From JBBECJ01 sp963763325 (GTDB taxonomy: Bacteria; Chloroflexota; Chloroflexia; Thermomicrobiales; CFX8), in contig CAVXOL010000001.1 in the NCBI GenBank assembly GCA_963763325.1, forward strand, positions 124,001-188,000: a DNA stretch of 64,000 nt, written 5' to 3'. Numbering within the stretch: the stretch's first letter is position 1; every line of letters begins with the position of its first letter. Shown in pieces: positions 37,831 through 46,328 of the stretch. The position numbers and the translations under genes were made by a program. The notes under the pieces are model-generated. The model had not been told where the DNA came from, did no database searches, and saw only the letters and a program-made list of their open reading frames with translations.

Positions 37831-38202
37831 CTACCCGCCGACCAGCGCCATCTTGCGTGCTGCCAGCTCGCTGTAGACCTCCAGCAGCCAGGGGATCATG
37901 TGCTCGGGGACGTTGGTCTGGGTGATGAAGTCGTCCAGCAGGAGTGCCTGTTCGGCAGCGCTGAAGTGGGTCGCAGCCCAGACGAACTCGGCCAGTGCCG
38001 AGGCAGTCTCGAACTCCTCCTGGCTGCGCGCGTTCATCAGCAGTGGCGCGGCGAACTCGAAGAAGAGCTGGCTGGCCGGGTCAACATCGACGCCAGTTGG
38101 GTCAGTCGATGCGACCTGCTGGACAGCATCACGCGCCATCGCGACCGAGTCGCGTGCGTTGCGGAGCTTGCGATCAGTACGTTGGGGTCGCTTCGAGGTC
38201 AA
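37831..38202 (-). CDS. Small helical protein, unknown
   Basis: Up to 123 residues; the start is uncertain since the frame overlaps the ispH end by 29 bases, and an internal Met at 38139 is possible. Sequence is Ala/Glu-rich and helical (FEFAAPLLMNARSQEEFETASALAEFVWAATHFSAAEQALLLDDFI). No family recognised. It would be cotranscribed with ispH. Confidence 0.4.
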   Translation of the reverse strand: MTSKRPQRTDRKLRNARDSVAMARDAVQQVASTDPTGVDVDPASQLFFEFAAPLLMNARSQEEFETASALAEFVWAATHFSAAEQALLLDDFITQTNVPEHMIPWLLEVYSELAARKMALVGG

Positions 38203-39130
38203 CCTTGCGCAGCCCTTCTGCCGGTGGCTCCAGCCCGCGTTCCGTCAGGTAATCAACGACGGCCTGAATGACGTCGTCGGGGGTCGATGCGCCGGCTGTG
38301 ATGCCGACCTTGTCGACGCCCTCAAGCCATGTGTCGTCGATCTCTTCGGCACTCTGGATATGGTAGCTCTGGACACCCATCTGGTTGCCGACCTCGGCCA
38401 GCCGGGCCGTGTTGCTCGATTTCTTGCCACCGATCGCCAGGATCAGCTCGACCTGGCTGGCGAGTGCCTTGAGCGCGTTCTGCCGCTCGTAGGTCGGCTC
38501 GCAGATCGTGTTGCAGATCCGGATCTCGCCGCCCTCGCGCGAGACGAGCGCCGTCAGGTCGTTGACGAACTTCATGAACTCGTCGGTGTTCTTGGTCGTC
38601 TGCGAGACAACGGCCACCTTGCGTGGCGGCGCCTTCGCGCCCGGCTCCTTGCTGCCACGCGGTGCGTCCCACGGCAGGTCGGCCAGCTTCTTGGCCGGGA
38701 AGATACGCGTCGTCCCCGACCAGGCCATGATGCCCTTGACCTCGGGGTGATACGAGTCGCCGTAGACGACGACGGTGTAGCCCTGTTTGGCGAGCTTGTT
38801 GGCCATTCGCTGGACCTTGGTGACCAGCGGGCAGGTGGTGTCCAGGAGCTGGACGCCGTGCTGGGTGGCCTCGGCGGCCATGTGCGGTCCGGCCCCGTGG
38901 GCCGTGATCGCGACGCGCTTAAAGCCACGCTCGGCCGCGTCGGCGATGCTGACTGAGGTATCGACACCGTGGCTACGCAACCGCTCGACGACCTGCGGGT
39001 TGTGGATCACATCGCCGATCGTCGCGACCGGATCAGCCGGGTCGCCGGCTTCCTGGATAATGTCGAGTGCCCGCCGGACCCCCCAGCAGTACCCCATCTC
39101 TTCAGCCACAATGATCTGTCGGACGCCCAT
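38174..39130 (-). CDS. ispH: 4-Hydroxy-3-methylbut-2-enyl diphosphate reductase
   Basis: 318 residues. IspH landmarks: MGYCWGVRRALDI (first cluster Cys), DVIHNPQVVERL, AHGAGP, DTTCPLVTKVQRMA (second Cys), GDSYHPEVKG, VVSQTT, NTICEPTYERQNAL (third Cys), GGKKSSNTARLAEV, and VGITAGASTPD. Three Cys bind a 4Fe-4S cluster used to reduce HMBDP to IPP and DMAPP, the last step of the MEP isoprenoid pathway. Complete and intact. Confidence 0.96.
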   Translation of the reverse strand: MGVRQIIVAEEMGYCWGVRRALDIIQEAGDPADPVATIGDVIHNPQVVERLRSHGVDTSVSIADAAERGFKRVAITAHGAGPHMAAEATQHGVQLLDTTCPLVTKVQRMANKLAKQGYTVVVYGDSYHPEVKGIMAWSGTTRIFPAKKLADLPWDAPRGSKEPGAKAPPRKVAVVSQTTKNTDEFMKFVNDLTALVSREGGEIRICNTICEPTYERQNALKALASQVELILAIGGKKSSNTARLAEVGNQMGVQSYHIQSAEEIDDTWLEGVDKVGITAGASTPDDVIQAVVDYLTERGLEPPAEGLRKVDLEATPTY

Positions 39131-39222
39131 GAAATCTCCAGATTAGCTATCAGCGATCAGCCGTCAGCACTCAGCCAGTTAGTCGTGTGTCGAACCCATG
39201 ACCTGATCGAACCACTCGGCAC

Positions 39223-40446
39223 TCAATATCGCACGAGCTCCCGGTTGCCGATCTTCGACATATCGAGCGTCCCAACCAGCCAGGGGTGCAGATCTTCAGG
39301 AACAGTGACCGTGTCCGGGTCGCCATCGCTGACATAAAGTATACCCGGCTGCTCGCTGAAGACCGTGAACCACTTGTCCAGTTCCTCGTCGAATGCCTGG
39401 ATACGCGCCGTCGCGTACGGGTCGTACTCGGTCGAGAGCGGCGAGACAGTCGGGTTGGCGCCGACCATCAGCGCGGCATCCCACTCATAGTAGCCACCCT
39501 TATAGTCAAAGCCACGAAGGAGCGTATCGTCACCCCCGGCTGGATACATACCGTAGGGTAGCGTGATGACCTTGATCGGAACGTCCGGCACGATCTCGTG
39601 GATTGCGTTGTTGGCCTCGGCCAGCTGGTACTTGATCTCATCGTTGGTCAGTTCGACGAGGTTGGCGTGGTCCATCGTGTGGTTGCCAATCTCGTACCCA
39701 TTGCTGACCAGCCAGTTGAACTTGTCCTGGATGTACGGCGTCTGGTCCGGATGGCCCTTCGCCGGGTCCCAGTCGAAGAAGTAGCCCGGCAGGACGGAAA
39801 AATGTCCACCACGGCCGAAATCCGGGTGCTGGGCGAAGAAACGCTCCATGATACCGATCGCGCAGTTGGGATCGATCGCAAGCCGGCCATCGTTGAGCTC
39901 GATCAGCGAGAACTGACTGGCTGGGCTGTCATCGAAGGTCAGCGCAACCGGCCGTTTGCCGGCCGGAACATTGATGTTGTCGGCCAGGATATCGTGCAGG
40001 TTCACAACGTAAAAGTCGTGGTCATAGAGCCATTGCAGGTCGGCGCGGAACTGGTCGGGCGTCCGCACGAACTGTTCCGGCTCGGGGCCGAGGTGGTGAT
40101 ATTCGAGGACCGGGATCTGCCCGAGTTCATTCGGAGGATAGGCCGGTGGCCCGCCGGGTGTTGGTTCCTGCTGGACGGGAACGTCGCCACTCGCGGGTGT
40201 CTGGGTATCGTCGGTCACGATATCCTGGCCAGATGCCTGCTCGCCGGAGGATTCGATCGTCATGGTCGTGACGCCGCCCTCACCAGCCATCGTCGTCGGG
40301 TTGTCTTCGGTGCTGTTCGCATCACCACTATCACGGGTCGCAAGCAGCAGCGCGCCGAGCAGGAAGATCAGAGCCAGTGCCCAGATCCCCAGCATCCCTT
40401 TACTCATTCCAGCGGTGGAATCCGAGCGTGAATTTCGATCGTTCAA
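39223..40446 (-). CDS. Membrane-anchored polysaccharide deacetylase (NodB domain)
   Basis: 407 residues from a TTG that overlaps the HAD gene stop (TTGA), or 394 from the ATG at 40407. An N-terminal membrane helix (MLGIWALALIFLLGALLLA) and an acidic/Thr linker precede a NodB-like domain: IPVLEYHHLG, PVALTFDDSP (motif 1, metal Asp), GYEIGNHTMDHANL (motif 2, His pair), and ITLPYGMYP (motif 3 region). It would remove N- or O-acetyl groups from an extracellular polysaccharide or peptidoglycan. Operon with the HAD hydrolase. Confidence 0.85.
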   Translation of the reverse strand: MNDRNSRSDSTAGMSKGMLGIWALALIFLLGALLLATRDSGDANSTEDNPTTMAGEGGVTTMTIESSGEQASGQDIVTDDTQTPASGDVPVQQEPTPGGPPAYPPNELGQIPVLEYHHLGPEPEQFVRTPDQFRADLQWLYDHDFYVVNLHDILADNINVPAGKRPVALTFDDSPASQFSLIELNDGRLAIDPNCAIGIMERFFAQHPDFGRGGHFSVLPGYFFDWDPAKGHPDQTPYIQDKFNWLVSNGYEIGNHTMDHANLVELTNDEIKYQLAEANNAIHEIVPDVPIKVITLPYGMYPAGGDDTLLRGFDYKGGYYEWDAALMVGANPTVSPLSTEYDPYATARIQAFDEELDKWFTVFSEQPGILYVSDGDPDTVTVPEDLHPWLVGTLDMSKIGNRELVRY

Positions 40447-41153
40447 CTCGACTCCATCATCGGCGGGTGGTCAAGGCCGAGTAGCGGCAACAACTGATAC
40501 AGGTCGCGGATCTCCGCATCCGGCACCCCTCCGCCGGGCCAGTCGATGCCAAGCCGGTTGACCCAGACCGCTCGCAATCCGGCTGCGTGGGCGCCGGGGA
40601 TGTCGTGCTCGGCTGAATCGCCGACGTAGATCGCGTCGGTTGCCGCGACACCACTGCGTTCGAGCGCGATCTCGAAGATGCCGGGGTCAGGCTTCCAGAC
40701 GCCGGCTTCCTCTGAAACGACGATGACCGGGAAGAGCGACTCAATCTCCAGCAGATCGATCTTCGGGCGCTGGATCGCCGTCGGGCCGTTGGTGACCAAC
40801 CCAACAGCGGCGACCTCGGCAACGGCAGCGACGACATCGAGCGTCTCGTCAAACAGGCGCAGGCCACGATACAGGTCTTCCGCGAAGCGTTCCCGTGCTT
40901 GCTCGATCAGCGCCGGATCGTTGATCCCATGGGCCGCCAGCACCCGCTCGAAATGGTCCGCACCTTCGCCGACGTGCGCCAGTGCGTCTGCGACGGCCAG
41001 ATCCAGTCGGCTGCGGTCGTTGAAATGCGGCCGGAATGCGTACTCCGTCCGTGCCAGCCGGGCGCCATCGTAATCGGCGATCGTCCGGTCCAGGTCGAAC
41101 AGCACCAACTTCGGCCTTGGGTCGAGGGCGCTTGTTGTGGCAGGCGTCGTCAT
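40443..41153 (-). CDS. HAD-superfamily hydrolase
   Basis: About 236 residues from the ATG at 41153. Motif I LVLFDLDRTIADYDG (nucleophile Asp and acid Asp), motif II VGLVTNGPT, motif III Lys in AGVWKPDPGIFEIAL and motif IV IYVGDSAEHDIPGAHAAG. Cap type C1, in the phosphoglycolate phosphatase/YjjG group of small-metabolite phosphatases. The substrate is not deducible. Its stop overlaps the deacetylase start. Confidence 0.87.
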   Translation of the reverse strand: MTTPATTSALDPRPKLVLFDLDRTIADYDGARLARTEYAFRPHFNDRSRLDLAVADALAHVGEGADHFERVLAAHGINDPALIEQARERFAEDLYRGLRLFDETLDVVAAVAEVAAVGLVTNGPTAIQRPKIDLLEIESLFPVIVVSEEAGVWKPDPGIFEIALERSGVAATDAIYVGDSAEHDIPGAHAAGLRAVWVNRLGIDWPGGGVPDAEIRDLYQLLPLLGLDHPPMMESS

Positions 41154-41374
41154 CTGCCGGAACTTCTCTCCGTCATCACGGACACGCATTCAGGGACGTT
41201 GTATTGTCCACCTGCGCCGGGTATTGATCTGGATGATACATGCCCGTGTTGCAGACTCGCAAAACAGGCAGCAGCCCCGCCGCGCGCGCCGAGGGTACGA
41301 GTTCTGCGTTGACATACGCTGACGAACCGGCGAATGCCCGGTCGCAAGACGAGCCGACAGAGGAGAGAACGACA

Positions 41375-41986
41375 GTGAACATTGAACTGGGGTCAGACAT
41401 TTACGGTAGCGATGGCGAGAAGCTGGGCGTCGTCGATAGTCTGGTGATTGATCCGGACAACGGCGCGATCAGCTCGGTGATCGTCCGCAAGGGTCTCTTC
41501 TTCCCTACCGACAAGATCCTGCCTGCCAGTTCCGTCACCAGCGTTGACGACCAGGGGGTCCATGTCAACCTCAGCAAGGATGACGTCGAGCAACTGACCG
41601 AATACATGGACACCGAGTATGTCTGGCCCCCGGCAGGTTACTACGGCACCGGCGGCTACATGTGGCCCGCGACGTCGGTCTACACGAGCGATCTGATGGT
41701 CGATGACGAAGTTGAAGAACGACACCCGGGCTCGATCATCCTCTCAGAAGGGACGCTGGTCGTCGACAACGACAACGAGGATGTCGGCCGCATCAAAGAG
41801 ATGGCGACTGACGAGCGCGGCCGGGTCGTCGGCTTCCGGGTCGAGCAAGGCTTCTTCCGCCACCATGAGCACTATATCCCCGCCCACTTCGTCGATACCG
41901 CCGACGACACCGTCGTCCGCCTCAAGGTGCCCAAGGAGCGCCTCGAAAGCGTGACCGGGCCAGAGGACGCGCGACGGTACGAGTAA
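41375..41986 (+). CDS. PRC-barrel domain protein
   Basis: 203 residues from a GTG with AGGAGAG 7 bases upstream; the longer frame from 41240 lacks a ribosome site. Two PRC-barrel-like modules: NIELGSDIYGSDGEKLGVVDSLVIDPDNGAISSVIVRKG at the start and ILSEGTLVVDNDNEDVGRIKEMATDERGRVVGFRVEQGFF around residues 115-160. PRC barrels occur in photosynthetic reaction centre H subunits and RimM, and as stand-alone stress-related proteins. The stop codon is directly followed by an inverted repeat. Confidence 0.75.
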   Translation: MNIELGSDIYGSDGEKLGVVDSLVIDPDNGAISSVIVRKGLFFPTDKILPASSVTSVDDQGVHVNLSKDDVEQLTEYMDTEYVWPPAGYYGTGGYMWPATSVYTSDLMVDDEVEERHPGSIILSEGTLVVDNDNEDVGRIKEMATDERGRVVGFRVEQGFFRHHEHYIPAHFVDTADDTVVRLKVPKERLESVTGPEDARRYE

Positions 41987-42088
41987 CGAGGGATGTAGGG
42001 ATTAGGTGATGATCGATCGAAATGCAGTATCAACTCCCCCGGCTTCTGATCCCTACATCCCTACATCCCTAATCCCTAATCCCTCGTC
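41986..42088. repeat. Inverted repeat between convergent genes (GGGATTAGG type)
   Basis: ACGAGGGATGTAGGGATTAGG (as two parts, 41986-42006) is complemented by CCCTACATCCCTAATCCCT... ending CCCTCGT (42051-42088). The right arm ends at the amidase stop codon, the left begins at the PRC-barrel stop. Confidence 0.7.
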
Positions 42089-43487
42089 AGCACGGCCACT
42101 TCGTATGCCAGTCCGTCCGCTCCTGGTAGGCGCGGGCGGCGGCGAGGATCGTGTTCTCATCCCAGGCGCGGCCGGTGAACTGGAGCGAGGTCGGCAGGCC
42201 GCGCTCGCCGTAGCCGTTCGGGATGGCGATGCCCGGCAGGCCGGCGACGTTGGCCGCCGCGCCGAGCGGAGAGCGATTGGCGCGCGAGAAGTAGGACTCG
42301 AACGACTGGTCGACCGGGCTGGCGACGGTCGGGAGCGTCGGCGAGATGAGCGCGTCGAAGCGTGAAGCCAACTCGTCCATCGCGACGCAGATGTGGCGAC
42401 GAATGCGAAGCGCGCGGATGTAGACGTTGGCCGGCAGCGCCAGCGACGCCAGGCCGTTGACGCGATCCTCGGGCGCGGTGAGTTGCGTGACATCGCCGCT
42501 CGTCATCAACTCCTCGAACGCTGACGACAGCTCGGCCTGGATGATGATGCCGGCCACCTCGTTGTACGGCAGGTCGGGCAGCGTGACCGTCTCAACCGTG
42601 CCGATCTCCTCCAGCACGCGCAGCGAATCGAGGAAGTTGTCGCGGACGGCGTCCTGGACGTTGGCGGTCGCGTCGGAGAGCAGGCCGAAGCGGAAGCCGG
42701 ACGTGCGTTCGCCCGCCGGCGGGTACGTGTAGCGGCGGTCACTGCTGGATGGGTCGCCGGGGTCGTGACCAGCAATCGCGTTGAGGACGAGGCCGCAGTC
42801 GTTGGCCGAGCGGGTCATCGGGCCGAGCTTGTCCATCGTCCACGACAGCGCCATCGCGCCACGCCGCGAGACACGGCCATACGTCGGCCGCAGGCCGGAG
42901 ACGCCGCAGAACCCGGCAGGTGTCGTGATCGATCCCCACGTCTCCGAGCCGATCGCGAAGCCAACCACACCAGCCGCAACCGCCGAACCGGAGCCGCTGG
43001 ACGAGCCGCCCGACCAGCTGGGTGCTCGTCGGCGTTCCAGGGCGTGATGCCGGGGCCGGTCAGCGAGGCGTTCGGCTGGTTGTAGCCCATCCCACCGGCC
43101 AGCTCGACCATCCCGAGCTTGGCGACCAGTACCGCACCGGCGTCGCGCAGCTTCGCGGTAACGTGCGATTCTTCGTCGAACGACTGATCCTTGTACGGCA
43201 CCGCCCCCCAGGTCGTCGGGTAGCCCGGCGACATTGAGCAGGTCCTTCGCGCCGTAGGGGATGCCGTGCAGCGGGCCACGATCGTAGCCAGCCGCCAGTT
43301 CGGCTTCGGCGCGTTCCGCGTCGCGCATCGCGCGCTCCTCGGTGATCGTGACGACCGCGTTGTAGCGTCGCCCGACGGAATCGAGCCGGTCCAGATAGAG
43401 CCGTGTCAACTCAGTCGGCGTTGTCTCGCGCGCACGCAGTCGGCGGCCAAGCTCCTCGATCGTCTGGTTATGGATCTCGCCGGCCAT
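42087..43487 (-). CDS. Amidase (amidase signature family, frameshifted)
   Basis: About 467 residues from the ATG at 43487 (MAGEIHNQTIEELGRRLRAR). Amidase signature: GPLHGIPYGAKDLLNVAG (catalytic Lys), GGSSSGSGSAVAAGVVGFAIGSETWGSI (Ser-cisSer-Lys triad region) and GLPGIAIPNGYGERGLPTSLQF. Between about 43210 and 43020 the frame shifts and returns: that stretch reads GGAVPYKDQSFDEESHVTAKLRDAG in another frame. Hydrolyses an amide; the substrate is unknown. Two bases after a small partner gene, so translationally coupled. Confidence 0.85.
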   Translation of the reverse strand: MAGEIHNQTIEELGRRLRARETTPTELTRLYLDRLDSVGRRYNAVVTITEERAMRDAERAEAELAAGYDRGPLHGIPYGAKDLLNVAGLPDDLGGGAVQGSVVRRRIARYREAARRRCGTGRQARDGRAGRWDGLQPAERLADRPRHHALERRRAPSWSGGSSSGSGSAVAAGVVGFAIGSETWGSITTPAGFCGVSGLRPTYGRVSRRGAMALSWTMDKLGPMTRSANDCGLVLNAIAGHDPGDPSSSDRRYTYPPAGERTSGFRFGLLSDATANVQDAVRDNFLDSLRVLEEIGTVETVTLPDLPYNEVAGIIIQAELSSAFEELMTSGDVTQLTAPEDRVNGLASLALPANVYIRALRIRRHICVAMDELASRFDALISPTLPTVASPVDQSFESYFSRANRSPLGAAANVAGLPGIAIPNGYGERGLPTSLQFTGRAWDENTILAAARAYQERTDWHTKWPC

Positions 43488-43489
43488 CG

Positions 43490-43720
43490 CTATCCCTCCG
43501 CCCGGTAGGGCCGGAAGGTGAAATCCGGCTCGTCTGCATTCCGCAGCGGGTAGGCACGCAGCTTGGCGGACATCTTCAGATGCCGCTCGGCGGTCTTGCG
43601 GACCTCGTCCCAAGCTGCCTCGTCCCGCTCGTCGTGGACCAGCCCGCGCACCTGCGCCACAATCGCCTCGACCAGTTCCGGGTCCGGCGCGTCGTCTGAC
43701 GCCCGCTGTTGCTCGCTCAT
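43490..43720 (-). CDS. Small amidase-associated protein (GatC/AtzG-like)
   Basis: 76 residues: a helical first half (PDPELVEAIVAQVRGLVHDE) and an end L-R-A-Y-P-L-R-N-A-D-E-P-D-F-T-F-R-P-Y-R. This C-terminal pattern is typical of small proteins encoded immediately before amidases; by analogy with GatC and AtzG it probably wraps around and stabilises the amidase. Only 2 bases separate its stop from the amidase start. Confidence 0.65.
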   Translation of the reverse strand: MSEQQRASDDAPDPELVEAIVAQVRGLVHDERDEAAWDEVRKTAERHLKMSAKLRAYPLRNADEPDFTFRPYRAEG

Positions 43721-43867
43721 CCATCCCCCTCCAGTTGATGCTTGTCGACCTGCATTGTGCGGGCAGTCTAACAGCGATCCGCAATACGTGATGCGGCCCT
43801 CACGGGAATTCGACGTATCCTTTTGGTGCGTCGCCTTTCACGCATTACCCTGGAAGGGTCCGGTTTC

Positions 43868-44740
43868 ATGAAGATCGTCTCGCTCCTGCCCAGCACGACC
43901 GAGATCTGTTACGCGCTCGGTCTCGGCGACGCTGTCGTTGGCGTCACGCATGAGTGCGACTACCCGGACGATGCACGCGAGAAGCCGCACCTGACCGCCA
44001 ACGTCCTGCCTGATGGTGAGCACACCAGCGCCGACATCGACCGGATGATCGCCGAGCGGGTGATGAACGGGCAGTCGATCTATCATCTCGACACCGACCT
44101 GCTGGCAGAGTTGGAACCCGACCTGATCCTGACACAGGAATTGTGTGAAGTCTGCGCCGTCTCGTATACCGACGTGCTGGCAGCCGCCCGTTTACTACCG
44201 AAGATGCCGGTCGTGGCCGCCTTCGAGCCGCACACCATCGACGAGATCCTCGCGTCGATCGCGGAAGTCGCCCGGCTGGCGGGTGTGCCGGAGCGAGGCG
44301 AGCGGGTTGTCCAGGAGCTGCGGGCGCGGCTGGTGGCGGTCGCCGAGCGTGTGAGGCGAGCCGAGCCGCAGCGGGTGCTCTGCCTGGAGTGGCTGTCGCC
44401 GCCGATGGCCGGCGGCCACTGGGTGCCGGAGATGGTGCGGCTGGCCGGGGGCATCGATGTCCTCGGGCCGGAAGGGCAGCCATCCACCTACATCACCTGG
44501 GAGCAGATCGCCGCTGCCGATCCCGATGTCGTGATCGTGATGCCCTGTGGCTACGACCTCGACGCCACCCGTGTTGCGATGCAGGAACTCGACGACATCC
44601 CCGAGTGGCACGCGCTCCGCGCCGTCCGCGAGGGATGCGTCTACCCCGTCGATGGCTCCGGGTACTTCAACCGCCCCGGCCCACGCATCGTTGACGGCGT
44701 CGAGTTGCTGGCTGGCCTGATTCATCAGGCAACCGCGTAG
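43868..44740 (+). CDS. Cobalamin-binding-type (BtuF-like) protein without signal peptide
   Basis: 290 residues from the ATG at 43868, with GGAAGGG upstream. Periplasmic-binding-protein fold: MKIVSLLPSTTEICYALGLGDAVVGVTHECDYPDD, LEPDLILTQELCEVCAVSY, WLSPPMAGGHWVPEMVRLAGG, ITWEQIAAADPDVVIVMPCGYD and DGSGYFNRPGPRIVDGVELLA. This matches BtuF-like proteins, but there is no export signal and no adjacent transporter or cobalamin riboswitch. Similar cytoplasmic versions exist; their role is unclear. The stop lies in the left arm of a long inverted repeat. Confidence 0.82.
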   Translation: MKIVSLLPSTTEICYALGLGDAVVGVTHECDYPDDAREKPHLTANVLPDGEHTSADIDRMIAERVMNGQSIYHLDTDLLAELEPDLILTQELCEVCAVSYTDVLAAARLLPKMPVVAAFEPHTIDEILASIAEVARLAGVPERGERVVQELRARLVAVAERVRRAEPQRVLCLEWLSPPMAGGHWVPEMVRLAGGIDVLGPEGQPSTYITWEQIAAADPDVVIVMPCGYDLDATRVAMQELDDIPEWHALRAVREGCVYPVDGSGYFNRPGPRIVDGVELLAGLIHQATA

Positions 44741-44822
44741 GGGCGACCGTCGCAACGTCGCCCTGCCCTTATCGCGCGCGCGTCATACAGGGCGACGTTG
44801 CGACAGTCGCCCCTACGCGGTT
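44731..44822. repeat. Long inverted repeat between convergent genes (35-bp arms)
   Basis: Arms 44731-44765 and 44788-44822 match as reverse complements with one mismatch in 35; loop 22 bases. They contain GTAGGGGCGACC and GTCGCAACGTCGCCCTG. The TAG of the BtuF-like gene lies inside the left arm and the TAA of the ankyrin gene touches the right arm. Confidence 0.85.
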
Positions 44823-45396
44823 AGTTCGATGCGTTGCGCAGCAATTCGATCATCTCGGCGTTGCCGGATGCTTCGGCGCGCTGGAGCGGGGTCTTCTGTT
44901 CGTAGTCGAGGCCGTTCGGGTCTGCGCCGAGAGAGAGCACCCAGGCGGCCATCTCGACATGTCCGGCGTGGACGGCAGCGTGCAGGAGCGAGCCGGTCTG
45001 TTCCGGACTGGTGTCGGCGCCCTGTTCGACGAGATACTTCGCCAGATCGAAGTTGCCGCCGATGACGGCGTGGAAGAGGATCGGGATGCCGTGCGCGCCG
45101 GCAGCGTTGGCGAGTGCTGGATCGGCGGAGACGGCTGCCCGAACCTCGTCGTCGTTGCCGAGCATCGCGGAGGCCGTCAGTTCCGGCGCGGCCCCTTCCC
45201 CGAGCAGGTACTCGGCCATTGCCCGGTTGCCGACGTGGGCGGCAGCGCCGAGCGGAGTCTCATCCAGCGTCGAGCGCGAGTTGATCAGGGACGGATCGGA
45301 AGCCAGCATCTCCTTCACACCAGCCATGTTGCCGTGGCAGAAGATGACGAACCGGTCGATCGTTTCCTGGCTCGCATTGGGCGTTGGTGTCGCCAT
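44821..45396 (-). CDS. Ankyrin-repeat protein
   Basis: 191 residues with about five ankyrin units: ETPLGAAAHVGNRAMAEYLLGEGA, then GIPILFHAVIGGNFDLAKYLVEQGAD, GSLLHAAVHAGHVEMAAWVLSLGADPN and KTPLQRAEASGNAEMIELLRNA. No signal peptide. A protein-binding scaffold; partner unknown. It shares the end repeat with the convergent BtuF-like gene, and a second ankyrin protein lies at 47577. Confidence 0.85.
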   Translation of the reverse strand: MATPTPNASQETIDRFVIFCHGNMAGVKEMLASDPSLINSRSTLDETPLGAAAHVGNRAMAEYLLGEGAAPELTASAMLGNDDEVRAAVSADPALANAAGAHGIPILFHAVIGGNFDLAKYLVEQGADTSPEQTGSLLHAAVHAGHVEMAAWVLSLGADPNGLDYEQKTPLQRAEASGNAEMIELLRNASN

Positions 45397-45420
45397 CGTG
45401 GTTAGCCCTCTCGTCTGTCG

Positions 45421-46237
45421 CTACTCCTCCCGGTCCCGCACGAAGACGTAGCGTTGACCGGTGACGATGCTGCCTTCGTACTCAGGCGAGACGGCCGTGA
45501 GTTGCCAGCCCTCCTCGGCCAGCCGGACTACCTCGCCGTGCGAGAGCATCGCGAGCTGCTGTGTGTACTCGCGGTAGACGCCGACGCCCGGCTCGTTGAG
45601 GTCCTCCGGCGTCCGGTAGAGTCCCAACGGCGGGTCCTGGAACCCGGCAATCGTCCGCTCGACCTCCCAGGCGGATGGGACAACAACGTTGACGACCATT
45701 CGTTTCCGGCCGGTCCCGCGCTGGATCTCCTCGCTGAGTCGCGACATCGCGACACGGTGCCGGGCCGTGTTGGCGACATGCTCCCAGAGGATCGTCCCGC
45801 CGTTGTCGGCGCTGTCGATCAGGAAGACCGAGACGTAGGAGATGTCCCGCTCGCGCGGCTCGTTGACATGATAGGTGCCGTAGGTCTTCGCGACCTCGGC
45901 ACCCGGGATCGGAGAGCAGCATGAACGGCAGGTCAAGCCGCTCGCGCAGCTCCTTGTTGGTCTCCGGCGTGTCGTTGGCCGCACCGACCAGTTCGACACC
46001 GAGACCGCGAGCTTCCCAGTAGAACTGTCGCAACTGCGACAGGTACACTCGTCAGCTTGGTCACCACGCTCCCCGGTAGACATAGAACAGGAGCGGACGC
46101 TGGCGAATCAGCCGCCGGAGCGTCACGTAGTTGCCCTCTTCGTCCTTCATCTGGAACTCGGGCGCCGGCGTTCCGAGTAATGGCTGCCGGCCGGGGATAT
46201 CGTCCGGTCCGGGAAGGTGCGGTGCGATTCTGCCCAC
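45421..46237 (-). CDS. Redoxin-type (AhpC/TSA-like) protein (frameshifted)
   Basis: About 270 residues from a GTG at 46237, with AGGAG 7 bases upstream. The three frames join as GTPAPEFQMKDEEGNYVTLRRLIRQRPLLFYVYRGAW, then VYLSQLRQFYWEARGLGVELVGAANDTPETN and PFMLLSDPGAEVAKTYGTYHVNEP. Breaks lie near 46050 and 45915. The N-terminal thioredoxin-like fold resembles redoxins, but the usual peroxidatic Cys is absent in the visible YRGAW region; the C-terminal 90 residues (EVERTIAGFQDPPLGLYRTPEDL) are unfamiliar. Function unproven. Confidence 0.65.
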
Positions 46238-46328
46238 GTGATATCTCCTGTGCTGGTTACGATTCGGCGACTCTATCGGTGATCGTGCCGCATGAGCCAT
46301 CTTCACGCAAGGGGCATCTGGCGGTTGT

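Noticed and set aside
37898..38956. 352-codon plus-strand frame across ispH and its neighbour
   Set aside because: Antisense to ispH, whose Fe-S Cys motifs are unmistakable.
43721..43867. Cobalamin riboswitch upstream of the BtuF-like gene
   Set aside because: I looked for the B12-box (GCCACTG) and did not find it in either orientation.
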